Source: Oscillospiraceae bacterium
Lineage (GTDB): Bacteria > Bacillota > Clostridia > Oscillospirales > Oscillospiraceae
Direction: 5' to 3'
DNA: 64,000 bases
Assembly: GCA_022799035.1 (NCBI GenBank)
Contig: JAAWNQ010000002.1
Location: 62,001 to 126,000, forward strand
Each line of letters starts with the position of its first letter. Position 1 is the first letter of the stretch. This document shows positions 1 to 7,905 of the stretch, piece after piece. The position numbers and the translations under genes are program-made. The notes below the pieces were generated by a model. That model ran no database searches and was not told the origin of the DNA. It saw only the letters and a program-made list of their open reading frames with translations.

Positions 1-214
1 GCGGGCCCGGGAGACCCGGGGCGGGGTCTTCCTGTGGGGGGAGCTGGAGTGGGAGCCCTCCCCCGGGCTGGGGTTTGAGGAGAGCTATGTCTGCTGGGAT
101 GGGGAGTATCTGCTCCTCCGGCAGGGCAATATCGTGGCCCTGGTGGGGTGCCGGGGGCTGGACCTGACTACGCCGGAGCGGCTGGACGTTGTGCGGGAGC
201 GGTTGGGAATTTAG
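1..214 (+). CDS. C-terminal fragment of a DUF2812-like protein (5' end outside window)
   Basis: The reading frame starting at base 2 is open from the window edge to TAG at 212-214 and gives about 70 residues. The segment reading YVCWDGEYLLLRQGN followed by a hydrophobic stretch and a PERLDVVRERLG tail resembles the last 60 residues of the next gene (YGERKNIYLLFRGNSYLVI, then a helix), so it is probably a paralogue of that DUF2812 protein. Without the 5' part nothing firmer can be said about function. Confidence 0.55.
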   Translation, partial: RARETRGGVFLWGELEWEPSPGLGFEESYVCWDGEYLLLRQGNIVALVGCRGLDLTTPERLDVVRERLGI

Positions 215-282
215 AGGGAGTGGCCCGCCGGGTTCGGCGAAGCCGATGCCGGAGGGAACCCCGCGAGTGCAGAGAGCGGGGC

Positions 283-362
283 GTCGGGCCCCACGGTTGA
301 ATCCTTTTTCGTCGGGGCCACAGTTGGACCCCTTGCCGTCGGGGCCTACAGTTGAACCCCTT
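283..362. repeat. three-copy tandem repeat, period 27-28 bp
   Basis: Three imperfect copies of a unit of the form GTCGGGGCC-ACAGTTGAACCCCTT begin at 283, 311 and 338. The array lies between the stop of the upstream gene and the ribosome binding site (AGGAGG, 365-370) of the next gene. It explains why the frame stays open upstream of the true start at 381. Confidence 0.7.
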
Positions 363-380
363 ATAGGAGGTGCAGAATCA

Positions 381-1613
381 ATGAAAAATACCTGTTGGAA
401 GCTGTTTTCCTACCTGTCTATCGACCGGGAGGCCGCCCTGGATATGCTGAACGGCATGGCGAACCGGGGCTGGGAGCTGGATAAGCTGTTTCCGGGCCGG
501 GTGGCCCGGTTCCGGCGGACGGGCCGGGAGGATCTGCGGTATTTTCTGGACTGGGCCGACCCCAAGGACGAGGAGGAGCCGGACTACCTTCAGCTCTGTG
601 AGGACGCGGGGTGGGATCTTCTCCGCAAGGTGGGGTACTGGAACCTCTATGCCTCCCGGCCTGGGACCTCCCCCTCCCCTATTCAGACCGATCCGGAGAC
701 GGAGTACGGCCGGTTCCGGGGAAAGGCTTTGCGGCGGATGGCCATTGGGGGCGGGATCACTTTGGCGGTCCTGGGGTTCTATGCCCTGGCCCTGGTGGAG
801 GCCCTGACCCGGCCCTGGGCATATTGGGATCAGGGTCTGTTTACCAATCTTTTCTACTTGGAGAGCATCTCCGCTCCCCTTCTCCTCCTCTCCCTTCCCC
901 TCCTGCTGGTTGGGGAGGGGGCCCATCTGCTCCGAATGGCCGGTTGGCTCTGGGAATGGAAGCGGGCCCTCCTGACCGGGCAGGATCCACCCAGGTCCAG
1001 AGCCCCGGAGGTTTGGAAGGTGCTGTCGGCCCTGTGCTTTCTCTACGTGGTCCTTATTTGGCTTTTGCTGGCGGCGGACTGCCTGATCAACGATTTTGGA
1101 AACTGGGGCCTCCCGGTGGGGATCCTGCTGGGAGGGGCTATCGCATGGAGCACCACCTCCGACCGGGACAGGCGGCGGCAGGGCCTTTTGTATATGGGAA
1201 TGGGCTGTCTGGTCCTCCTGGCCATGGCCTCCCACGATCCCTTCCGCTCGGTGTTCCCCGGGCGGCTGCCCCCGGCTTCCTTGGGGGATGACCGGTATAT
1301 AGAGGCCCAAGTCCGTACCGACGGACTCTGGGGAAGCTCCGCCGATTGGTTTGAGCGGAGGTCCCCGGAGAACTCCTACCAGGTCTCCGCCCGGACCTAT
1401 GTCACCCCCGCCCTGGCGGAGGAGGCGGTGGAGGGGGAGATTCAGAGAAAGGGCCTAATCCCGGTGGAGGGACGGGAGGGCGTGTGGTACGGGGAGCGGA
1501 AAAACATCTATCTACTCTTCCGGGGCAACAGCTACCTTGTGATCTTTGACAGCGCGGAGGAGCCTGATACCCTGCTGGACACAGCCTGGGCCTGGATGGA
1601 GAAAATCAAATAG
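381..1613 (+). CDS. DUF2812 domain membrane protein
   Basis: A 410-residue protein. The N-terminal ~110 residues match the DUF2812 pattern: a short strand, then MANRGWELDKL, an aromatic-rich core and a second GWDLL repeat, ending before KVGYWNLYASRP. It is followed by about four hydrophobic segments (roughly residues 125-150, 160-185, 225-245, 255-275) and a soluble C-terminal domain of about 130 residues resembling the truncated gene upstream. DUF2812 proteins are often encoded beside PadR regulators; no such regulator is visible here, though the upstream flank is cut off. The start at 381 is chosen because AGGAGG ends 10 bases before it; the open frame further upstream is repeat sequence. 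Function unknown. Confidence 0.8.
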   Translation: MKNTCWKLFSYLSIDREAALDMLNGMANRGWELDKLFPGRVARFRRTGREDLRYFLDWADPKDEEEPDYLQLCEDAGWDLLRKVGYWNLYASRPGTSPSPIQTDPETEYGRFRGKALRRMAIGGGITLAVLGFYALALVEALTRPWAYWDQGLFTNLFYLESISAPLLLLSLPLLLVGEGAHLLRMAGWLWEWKRALLTGQDPPRSRAPEVWKVLSALCFLYVVLIWLLLAADCLINDFGNWGLPVGILLGGAIAWSTTSDRDRRRQGLLYMGMGCLVLLAMASHDPFRSVFPGRLPPASLGDDRYIEAQVRTDGLWGSSADWFERRSPENSYQVSARTYVTPALAEEAVEGEIQRKGLIPVEGREGVWYGERKNIYLLFRGNSYLVIFDSAEEPDTLLDTAWAWMEKIK

Positions 1614-1616
1614 CAG

Positions 1617-1656
1617 AAAAGGCTATCCTTTTACAAAGGATAGCCTTTTTGTTTTT
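1617..1656. terminator. bidirectional intrinsic terminator
   Basis: Inverted repeat AAAAGGCTATCC / GGATAGCCTTTT followed by a T-rich run on the plus strand. It sits between the convergent DUF2812 and DUF975 genes and has a weaker T run on the minus strand too. Confidence 0.8.
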
Positions 1657-1680
1657 CTCAACAGCTTTTTCACTTTTCAC

Positions 1681-2616
1681 TTAAAAGGGCTGTGGGCCGT
1701 CGTTGGCATGGTAGTCGTAATCGGGGCCGGCGGGGCTTCCGCTGGACTGGGCGGCGCCGGTGACACTGTCGTAGAAGTTGGCCCGGGCCGCGCTCTGATA
1801 GGGCATCAACCAGATCTGCACCAGCGTCACCCCCAGCAAAATGGCGGGGATGACGGCCAAGGAGCTGAAATTCCGGAAGAGAAGCAGGCCGCCGTACAGC
1901 CCCACGAATCCGAACAGGATCCCCATCAGCACGGAGAGAAGCTCCCAGCCCAGGAAGGACAGGTCCAGGAGGAATAGGGTCCACTTCCGGCCCCGCATGG
2001 TCTCCTTGCTCCGGCGGATGGCCTGGCGGATGGTGCAGGCGGGGTCGTCAATGAGAAAGTAGACGGTCAGGCTGTACCGGTAGGCGATCACCATGGAGGC
2101 AAAGGAGGACACATTGCTGATAATATAATTGCGGTCCGTGGCGGCAACGTTCCCCAGGACCAAGAGAAGCGTCAAGGGCAGCAGGATCGCCAGAAGCCAC
2201 AGGAGGGTGAACAGGCCCACCAAAAGATCGGCTCCCAGGACCCGGAGGGGCCGGGCAAAGCCGTCAAAGAGATGGTTGAAGCGGGGTTGCTCGTTTCGGG
2301 CCACCCGGAGGGTGTAGGAGACATAGCCGTATGACATATAGCTTCCGTACAGGCTCAGAAGCAGCCAGACCAGGCCGAAGATCACTAAGGAGGTCCCATG
2401 ATCCCGCAGGACATAGGCGACGGCCTCCTCCACAGGATAGCCTGTGGAAGCATACTGAACATAGGCCACCATAGGGCCGGCGGTCAGATAGGCCACCACA
2501 AGGGTGAGGCCCGTGGTGAGCAGGAGATAGATCAGGGTCCCCAAGATAGGGCTGGGGCTGTTGATACGCAGGCTCTCCCGGGCAGAGAGCTTAGCGCCGA
2601 AGCGATCAAATCCCAT
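1681..2616 (-). CDS. DUF975 family integral membrane protein
   Basis: A 311-residue protein with about six membrane segments. The region AIRRSKETMRGRKWTLFLLDLSFLGW (split here: AIRRSKETMRGRKW, then LDLSFLGWELL) and the end IWLMPYQSAARANFYDSV are the family signature of DUF975. The start at 2616 (MGFDRFG) is preferred over the upstream ATGs because AGAGGA lies six bases before it and directly abuts the ATG at 2622. It is the last gene of a minus-strand run with the TPM, TelA-like and XpaC-like genes, so an envelope-related role is inferred. The biochemical function of DUF975 is not known. Confidence 0.82.
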   Translation of the reverse strand: MGFDRFGAKLSARESLRINSPSPILGTLIYLLLTTGLTLVVAYLTAGPMVAYVQYASTGYPVEEAVAYVLRDHGTSLVIFGLVWLLLSLYGSYMSYGYVSYTLRVARNEQPRFNHLFDGFARPLRVLGADLLVGLFTLLWLLAILLPLTLLLVLGNVAATDRNYIISNVSSFASMVIAYRYSLTVYFLIDDPACTIRQAIRRSKETMRGRKWTLFLLDLSFLGWELLSVLMGILFGFVGLYGGLLLFRNFSSLAVIPAILLGVTLVQIWLMPYQSAARANFYDSVTGAAQSSGSPAGPDYDYHANDGPQPF

Positions 2617-2646
2617 ATTCATTCCTCTTTTCTCTCTCAATACATA

Positions 2647-3693
2647 TCAGCGCCGGCCGCCGAAGCCGCCGCCCCGACTGCCGCCGCCAAAGCCGCCCCC
2701 TCTGGAGCCGCCGAAGGAACCGCCGCCCCGGGAGAAGCCTCCCCCCCGGCTGCCCCCGAAGGAGCCGCCACCGCTGCGGAACCCGCTGCCCCGGGTAGGA
2801 CGGGCTCCCGCTCCGCCAAAGCCAGAGGAGAAACCTCCCGAAGGCCGGGAGCCTCCGCCGGGTCGCGGACCACCGCCCATGGGGGGGCGGGGACCTCTCG
2901 GGGGAGGCGGCGGGGGCGGACGGTGCCAATGGCGGGTATACCAGCCGTAGCGGGGGCCGTGCCAGAAGAAGATGGGGCGGAACACCACGGGCGGGTTGAC
3001 CACGCCGTAGTATTGAGCCCGATAGGCGTTATAGCGGGAGCGGTCGATGGCGGAGAGAACCGCGAAAAGGATCACCAGGAACAGGACCAGGTAGAGGACC
3101 CAAGCCCCGGAATCGTAGGAACCGTAGTCCGGCTCCGCCACCCCGGCGTTCCCCAGGCCGAAGTTGTCCTGGTAGATGGCATCCAGGGTGCTGTAGAAGG
3201 CGCTGACGTCGTGATCCCAGTCCTTGGTGGACAAGGTCTCCCCCAGGGCGTCCACGGTCTTGCCGTTCATGATGCTGTCAAAGTCGGGGCCCCAGACGAA
3301 CTGGAATTCGTCGGTATCCTCCACCACCAGGAGGAGGGCATCCCCAGCCCCCAGCTCGTAATCCTCGCTGAGGGTGTAGGCGTAGTCCTGGACATCCACC
3401 GCTCCGGCGGGGAGCTCCTCCACGCTGAAGAAGGCCACCATGCTGTTGTAGCGGTAGTCCCAGTTGGCATTATAGAGGGCCATCAGCTCCTCGGTGTCGC
3501 TGTCCAGCACATCCGCCTTGTCATAGATAAACTGCTCATAGTAGGCGGTGTCCAGCTTGGTATCCAAGCCGGTTCCCTGAGTCTGGGTAACCCCGCCGGA
3601 GGGCTTCCGGAGCTGGCCCAGGATCACGGCGGCCGCGATGGCCAGGAGCAGGATCACCCAGCCGGCCGCATAGGATTTTTTGTTGGTTTTCAT
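2647..3693 (-). CDS. TPM domain protein with Gly/Arg-rich tail (YgcG-like)
   Basis: A 348-residue protein. Residues 10-25 form a membrane anchor (AGWVILLLAIAAAVILG). Residues ~50-170 form a TPM (TLP18.3/Psb32/MOLO-1) domain, with ADVLDSDTEELMALY at its start and GDALLLVVEDTDEFQFVWG in its core. A second membrane helix lies near residues 200-220, followed by a Pro-rich stretch and a long low-complexity tail built of GGGSFGGSRGGGF repeats. The architecture matches YgcG-type proteins, whose tail is extracellular or periplasmic in related families. It lies between the TelA-like and DUF975 genes on the same strand. No enzymatic activity can be claimed. Confidence 0.85.
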   Translation of the reverse strand: MKTNKKSYAAGWVILLLAIAAAVILGQLRKPSGGVTQTQGTGLDTKLDTAYYEQFIYDKADVLDSDTEELMALYNANWDYRYNSMVAFFSVEELPAGAVDVQDYAYTLSEDYELGAGDALLLVVEDTDEFQFVWGPDFDSIMNGKTVDALGETLSTKDWDHDVSAFYSTLDAIYQDNFGLGNAGVAEPDYGSYDSGAWVLYLVLFLVILFAVLSAIDRSRYNAYRAQYYGVVNPPVVFRPIFFWHGPRYGWYTRHWHRPPPPPPPRGPRPPMGGGPRPGGGSRPSGGFSSGFGGAGARPTRGSGFRSGGGSFGGSRGGGFSRGGGSFGGSRGGGFGGGSRGGGFGGRR

Positions 3694-3883
3694 GGAATGT
3701 TCCTTTCATAGAGGGGCAGGTTTGGCGCGCCGGGTCGTCACGCCCCACAGATGGGAAAAGCCCCGGGGCGGGCGGGTTTGGAACCCGCCCCTACGGTGGA
3801 AACGCCTTTTCGGCAAGGGTAGTCTTGGCGGTTTTACCGCCTTACGATGGGTCGTACCCCCTGCGGACAGATCCGCCCGCCGC
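3694..3883. repeat. intergenic block of dispersed GC-rich repeats
   Basis: No gene is seen in this 190-bp gap. It holds one minus-strand copy (3724-3748) of a 25-bp element with core ACGACYCGGCGCGCC that recurs at 44006 and 50208, and a hairpin (3771-3790, GGCGGGTTT / AACCCGCC) ending in CCGCCCCTAC, an end sequence shared with the repeats at 9668 and 22872. This looks like REP/MITE-type non-coding repeats. Confidence 0.6.
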
Positions 3884-5074
3884 TTACCCCCGCAGCTCCA
3901 GGAGCTTCTGCTTCAGCTCGCCCTCGATGCGGCCCAGCTCAGCCTCGGCCTCTTTGCGCTTCTGGGCGCCTTCGGTCTGGATCTTCATCATCTCGTCTAA
4001 GGTAGAGATGAGCTGCTGGTTGGTGTGCTGGAGGGTCTCGATGCTCACCACACTGCGTTCAGCCTCCTTGGCCGTCTCGATGGTACCCATCTTCAGCATA
4101 TCGGCGTTCTTCTTCAACAGGTCGTTGGTCATGTTGGTCACCGCGCTCTGGGCCGCGGTGGCCTGGCGGGAGTTCTCCACCCCCAGGGCCAGCACCATCT
4201 GGGACTTCCACAGGGGGATGGTGTTCACCAGGGAGGACTGGATCTTCTCCAGCATCAGGGCGTCGTTATTCTGGATGAGACGTACCTGGGGACCCATCTG
4301 GATGGAGACCATTCTTGTCAGCTCCAGGTCGTGAAGCTTCTTCTCAAAACGGGAGCACATGTTGGCCAAGTCGTTGTAGGCCTGGGCGTCCTCCTGGGCG
4401 CCGGAGGCAGTGGCCTTTTTCCGAAGCTCCTCCAGCTCCCCGGTGCGGGTGGCCTCCAGCTTTTTCTTCCCCGCCAGGATATACATGGTGAGCTCCTTAT
4501 AGTACTTGGTATTCAGCTCATACATCTGGTCCAGCATGGCCACGTCCTTCATCAGGGTGAGCTGATGGCCCTCCAGGACTTCCACGATCTTGTTCACGTT
4601 GGTCTCGGCCTTAGAGTACTGGGCCTTCATGGCGGCGATGTCGTTTTTCTTCTTCTGGAAGAAGCCAAATACCCCGCTTTTCTCCTCCTGGCCGAAGCTC
4701 TGGAGCTCGCCCACCAGGCCCGCCAGGTCCTTGCCCACCTCCCCCAGGTCCTTGGTGCGGACCTTGGAAAGGGCGCTCTCGGAGAAGCCGGCGATGTTCT
4801 TCTGGGCGGCGGCGCCATACTGGAGGACCAGGTTGGAATCCCGAACGTCGATCTTCTCGGCAAAGTCGGAAACCATTTTCCGCTCGGACTCAGAGAGCAT
4901 GGACTCGTCCAGCTTCACGGCGTTGGCGTCCCGGAGGGCCTGGTCGGCCTGCTTGACCTCCTTCTCGGCGGCGGTGGGGTCCAGGGTCAGCTCGGGGGCA
5001 GCCTGGACCGCCGCGGCGGTATCCAGGGTGGGGGTCAGGGTCAGTTCGGGGGTCATATTCAGTTCGTCACTCAT
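3884..5074 (-). CDS. TelA-like toxic anion resistance family protein
   Basis: A 396-residue, predominantly alpha-helical, charged protein of the TelA/KlaA family (PF05816). A variable N-terminus (DELNMTPELTLTPTLDT) is followed by the family core with DFAEKIDVRDSNLVLQYG and a long coiled-coil-like body ending in a Lys/Glu-rich helix. TelA homologues are associated with tellurite, antimicrobial or cell-wall stress tolerance, but the mechanism is not settled. GGAGGA precedes the ATG, and the start overlaps the stop of the upstream membrane protein (ATGA, 5071-5074), indicating translational coupling. The XpaC-like gene two places upstream is a common neighbour of telA genes in Firmicutes. Confidence 0.88.
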   Translation of the reverse strand: MSDELNMTPELTLTPTLDTAAAVQAAPELTLDPTAAEKEVKQADQALRDANAVKLDESMLSESERKMVSDFAEKIDVRDSNLVLQYGAAAQKNIAGFSESALSKVRTKDLGEVGKDLAGLVGELQSFGQEEKSGVFGFFQKKKNDIAAMKAQYSKAETNVNKIVEVLEGHQLTLMKDVAMLDQMYELNTKYYKELTMYILAGKKKLEATRTGELEELRKKATASGAQEDAQAYNDLANMCSRFEKKLHDLELTRMVSIQMGPQVRLIQNNDALMLEKIQSSLVNTIPLWKSQMVLALGVENSRQATAAQSAVTNMTNDLLKKNADMLKMGTIETAKEAERSVVSIETLQHTNQQLISTLDEMMKIQTEGAQKRKEAEAELGRIEGELKQKLLELRG

Positions 5075-5529
5075 GTCAGGTCTCCTCCTATTTCCTCGTT
5101 TTGTTTATCTTTCCATACTTTCCACCAGCTGTATGCCCCGCCGCCCACAGCAATCAGCAGGATCACAGCCCAGAATATCCGATCCAAAGTATCCAGTCTG
5201 GCAAAGGGGATAAAAAGGGGCATCCCAGCCACCACAAGGGCTATAGCGGAGCTCGCGACGGCGTCCGCCCGCTGGGCCGGACGCTCCTCCCGGTCCCACT
5301 TCCAGGTCAGGAAGATATATATGCCCAGCGGGATCCAAAGAGCGCTGCATATCCCGATGAACCATTCCCCAGCCTGGTAGCTGGCCAAGGCCTCGGGGGA
5401 ATAGATCCCCCCATTGGTAACGGCGTTATACCGTCTGGCCCTATCCCAAAGGCTGACGATATCCATTCCCACCATCAGCAGATACAACCAGCGGACCCAG
5501 CCCACGCTTTTCCGCTCTTCTCTCCTCAT
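5071..5529 (-). CDS. small membrane protein in the XpaC-TelA operon
   Basis: A 152-residue protein with four likely membrane helices (around WLYLLMVGMDIVSLW, WFIGICSALWIPLGIYIFL, SSAIALVVAGMPLFI and IFWAVILLIAVGGGAYSWW) and a charged C-terminus. I do not recognise a family. GGAGG lies about eight bases before the ATG at 5529, favouring this start over the ATG at 5556, which would overlap the preceding gene. It is sandwiched between xpaC-like and telA-like genes with overlaps of a few bases, so it probably works with them in the membrane. Confidence 0.65.
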   Translation of the reverse strand: MRREERKSVGWVRWLYLLMVGMDIVSLWDRARRYNAVTNGGIYSPEALASYQAGEWFIGICSALWIPLGIYIFLTWKWDREERPAQRADAVASSAIALVVAGMPLFIPFARLDTLDRIFWAVILLIAVGGGAYSWWKVWKDKQNEEIGGDLT

Positions 5530-5533
5530 CCTG

Positions 5534-6208
5534 TTATCCTCCAGTTCCAGCGGCAAATCCGGAGCCGCTGAGGCCCTCCTGCTTGAGAAGGTTCTCCATC
5601 ACGGTGATGTCGGTGGCGATGTCCAGGGCCTCGTCGGCGAAAAGGGCGTCCATCTGCTTATCGAAGGCGGAGACGATGGTGTCCATCATGGCGTCGATCC
5701 GGCCCTTGGTCCCGGCGATGTTCTCCCCCTCCACCCCGGCTTCGCCCATGCGGTCGTATGCGTTGAGGAGTTTTAGGGTGGTGGGCAGGTAGTAGTTCAT
5801 GAACTTGCGGATCTGGGGCAGCTTCTCCGGGTGGGAGACCACGTGGGAGATGATCTTCTGGGTCATCTCTTCCAGATGGTCGATCTGGGCGGAGATCTTC
5901 TCCCCGGGGATGCTGTCGTTAAGGCGGCGCATCTCGCTTACCGCCTTATCCCGCTCAGAGATGAGGGCGTCCAGCTCCGGATTGCCGGTGGTCTCCGGCT
6001 TTTGGGGCTCGGCTGTCTTTGGGGCCTCGGGGGTCTCGTAGGTCTTATCGGGGAAGATGGCCTTCCCCACCACTCCCGCCAGGAGGGACGCTCCGGCGGC
6101 CAGCAGATAGTCGGAAAGCCGGTAAAGGGGCAGACACAGTCCCCACACCAGCCACACCGCCGCCGCGAAATAGAGGGGCGCGGGGGACTTTTTTACCATT
6201 TTCGCCAT
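5534..6208 (-). CDS. XpaC-like protein (5-bromo-4-chloroindolyl phosphate hydrolysis family)
   Basis: A 224-residue protein with two N-terminal membrane segments (~residues 11-27 and 32-48), a Pro/Glu linker, and a helical C-terminal domain with NPELDALISERDKAVSEM and the stretch LPQIRKFMNYYLPTTLKLL, which is the hallmark of the XpaC family (PF10112). Members were named from a phosphatase phenotype in Bacillus; the activity is not established biochemically. It is the promoter-proximal gene of the operon with the 152-residue membrane protein and the TelA-like gene, as often seen in Firmicutes. AGGAGA lies seven bases before the ATG at 6208. Confidence 0.85.
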   Translation of the reverse strand: MAKMVKKSPAPLYFAAAVWLVWGLCLPLYRLSDYLLAAGASLLAGVVGKAIFPDKTYETPEAPKTAEPQKPETTGNPELDALISERDKAVSEMRRLNDSIPGEKISAQIDHLEEMTQKIISHVVSHPEKLPQIRKFMNYYLPTTLKLLNAYDRMGEAGVEGENIAGTKGRIDAMMDTIVSAFDKQMDALFADEALDIATDITVMENLLKQEGLSGSGFAAGTGG

Positions 6209-6253
6209 AGCCTCGTCTCCTGTCCTGGGGCATACTCCCCCTTATATTTCTTG

Positions 6254-6282
6254 ATTGTACCTTTTTCCATCCCCCCTGTCAA
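6254..6282 (-). promoter_or_regulatory. SigA-type promoter of the XpaC-TelA operon
   Basis: On the minus strand TTGACA (6277-6282) is separated by 17 bp from TACAAT (6254-6259), about 45 bases upstream of the XpaC-like start. It is divergent from the ilvA promoter. Confidence 0.75.
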
Positions 6283-6343
6283 GGAATGGAAGGGCGAATT
6301 TACACTTCCTTCATGTTCGTCCCCCCCAAAGGTCTGTCCCCGG

Positions 6344-6372
6344 TTGACTTTCCATCCAAAAAACGGTATGAT
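6344..6372 (+). promoter_or_regulatory. SigA-type promoter of ilvA
   Basis: TTGACT (6344-6349), 17-bp spacer, TATGAT (6367-6372). Transcription would begin near 6379, which rules out the long upstream in-frame extension of ilvA and its two ATGs at 6368 and 6374. Confidence 0.7.
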
Positions 6373-6409
6373 AATGGGCGATACCACTGGAAAAGAGTTG
6401 ACATTCCAA

Positions 6410-7627
6410 ATGATGACATTAGAGGATTTCAAGGCCGCGCGAAGGGTGCTGGACGGGGTCATCTCCCCCACCCATCTCATCCACTCCCCCGCCTTCTCCA
6501 AGGCCACAGGGAACCATGTGTACCTGAAGCCGGAGAATATGCAGATCACAGGAGCCTACAAGCTCCGGGGGGCCTATTTCAAGATCAGCTCCCTCACCGA
6601 GGAGCAGAAGGCCAAGGGGCTTATCACCGCCTCGGCGGGGAACCACGCCCAAGGGGTAGCCTTTGCCGCCCAACACGCCGGGGTGAAGGCCACCATTGTC
6701 ATGCCCACCACCACCCCCCTGGTGAAGGTGAACAACACCAAGGATTACGGGGCCGAGGTAGTGCTCTTTGGAGAGACCTTTGACAACGCGGCCGCTGAGG
6801 CCCAGCGGCTGGTGAAGGAGAAGGGCTACACCTACATCCCCCCCTTCAACGACCTGACTGTGGCCACGGGCCAAGGCACGATCTCCTACGAGATCTTCTC
6901 TGATCTGCCAGATGTGGACGTGATCCTGGTACCCATCGGAGGCGGCGGGCTGGCAGCGGGGGTATCCACCCTGGCCAAGCTGCTCAACCCCAAGGTCACT
7001 GTCATCGGCGTGGAGCCGGTGGGGGCCGCCTCCATGAAGGCCTGCCTGGAGGCGGGGCATATCGTCACCCTACCCAAGGTGGACACCATCGCCGACGGCG
7101 TGGCGGTTAAGACCCCTGGGGACCTGGTGTTCCCCTACATCCAGGAGAATGTGGACGAGATCCTCACCATCCCCGACTCTGAGCTGGTGGACGCCTTCCT
7201 GGACATGATGGAAAAACACAAGATGATCGTGGAGAACGCGGGACTTCTGACGGTGGCCGCTTTGAAGCACCTGAAGGCGGAGGGCAAGAATGTGGTGCCC
7301 GTCCTCTCCGGGGGCAATATGGACGTGATCACGGTCTCCTCCCTGGTGCAGCACGGGCTGGTGAGCCGGGGGCGGATCTTCACCTTCTCGGTGATCCTCC
7401 CCGACCGGCCCGGCGAGCTGCTCCGAGTGTCCCAGGTGCTGGCTGAGAACAATGGCAACACCATCAAGCTGGAGCACAACCAGTTTGTCAACCTGAACCG
7501 GCAGGCGGGGGTGGAGCTGAAGGTGACGTTGGAGGCCTTCGGTCACGAGCACAAGGCCCAGATCCTGAAGGCCCTGAAGGATGAGGGGTACGACGCCAGA
7601 GAGGTCTCTACCACCGAGGTATACTGA
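6410..7627 (+). CDS. ilvA: threonine ammonia-lyase (threonine deaminase)
   Basis: A 405-residue PLP enzyme that deaminates threonine to 2-oxobutyrate, the entry to isoleucine synthesis or threonine catabolism. The PLP lysine lies in TGAYKLRGAYFK (~residue 54); the SAGNHAQG loop and the glycine-rich PIGGGGLAAG phosphate-binding loop are present, as is the late SGGNMD motif. Residues ~325-405 form an ACT-like domain (IFTFSVILPDRPGELLRVSQ). Total length matches the short TdcB/IlvA class with one ACT domain. The start is placed at 6410 (or the adjacent ATG at 6413) because the promoter at 6344-6372 puts the transcript start near 6379; the ribosome binding site is weak. No other isoleucine gene is adjacent, so biosynthetic versus catabolic role is open. 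Confidence 0.9.
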   Translation: MMTLEDFKAARRVLDGVISPTHLIHSPAFSKATGNHVYLKPENMQITGAYKLRGAYFKISSLTEEQKAKGLITASAGNHAQGVAFAAQHAGVKATIVMPTTTPLVKVNNTKDYGAEVVLFGETFDNAAAEAQRLVKEKGYTYIPPFNDLTVATGQGTISYEIFSDLPDVDVILVPIGGGGLAAGVSTLAKLLNPKVTVIGVEPVGAASMKACLEAGHIVTLPKVDTIADGVAVKTPGDLVFPYIQENVDEILTIPDSELVDAFLDMMEKHKMIVENAGLLTVAALKHLKAEGKNVVPVLSGGNMDVITVSSLVQHGLVSRGRIFTFSVILPDRPGELLRVSQVLAENNGNTIKLEHNQFVNLNRQAGVELKVTLEAFGHEHKAQILKALKDEGYDAREVSTTEVY

Positions 7628-7905
7628 GCCGGGGTTCCCGGCAGTCGGAAAACAGACGCTCCCGGCCTGACCCAGAGGCCAGACCGGGAGCTATATAATG
7701 CGGCGCCGCTTCCCGCCTCTGCCGCCGACGCCGGTCCCGTGGGTAGGGCGCAGCTTGGGGGAGGTCGGCGGGGACGAGTCGGCCATCCGCTTGGTTCATC
7801 CTATGTCGGGGCCAGGCCCGCCGTTCACCCTCTCTCCGGATTTGCCTCCGGCGGGATTCCGGCCTGAGGTTCCGGGTAATTTTATTGTTGAAAGGACGAT
7901 GCTCT
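7628..7905. other. ilvA-rpe intergenic region with hairpin
   Basis: In this 278-bp gap a strong inverted repeat at 7658-7691 (GCTCCCGG / CCGGGAGC) lies 30 bases after ilvA but lacks a clear T run, so it is a doubtful terminator. The rest is GC-rich sequence similar in style to the repeat blocks elsewhere. I see no gene. Confidence 0.4.

Noticed and set aside
2398-3711. 437-residue plus-strand frame opposite the TPM gene
   Set aside because: Low-complexity mirror of the Gly-rich tail; no ribosome site; the minus-strand gene has domains.
5831-6409. 190-residue N-terminal extension of ilvA
   Set aside because: Antisense to the XpaC-like gene and upstream of the ilvA promoter at 6344-6372, so it is not transcribed with ilvA.
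7658-7691. intrinsic terminator after ilvA
   Set aside because: The stem is strong but there is no T run, so it is noted only as a hairpin.
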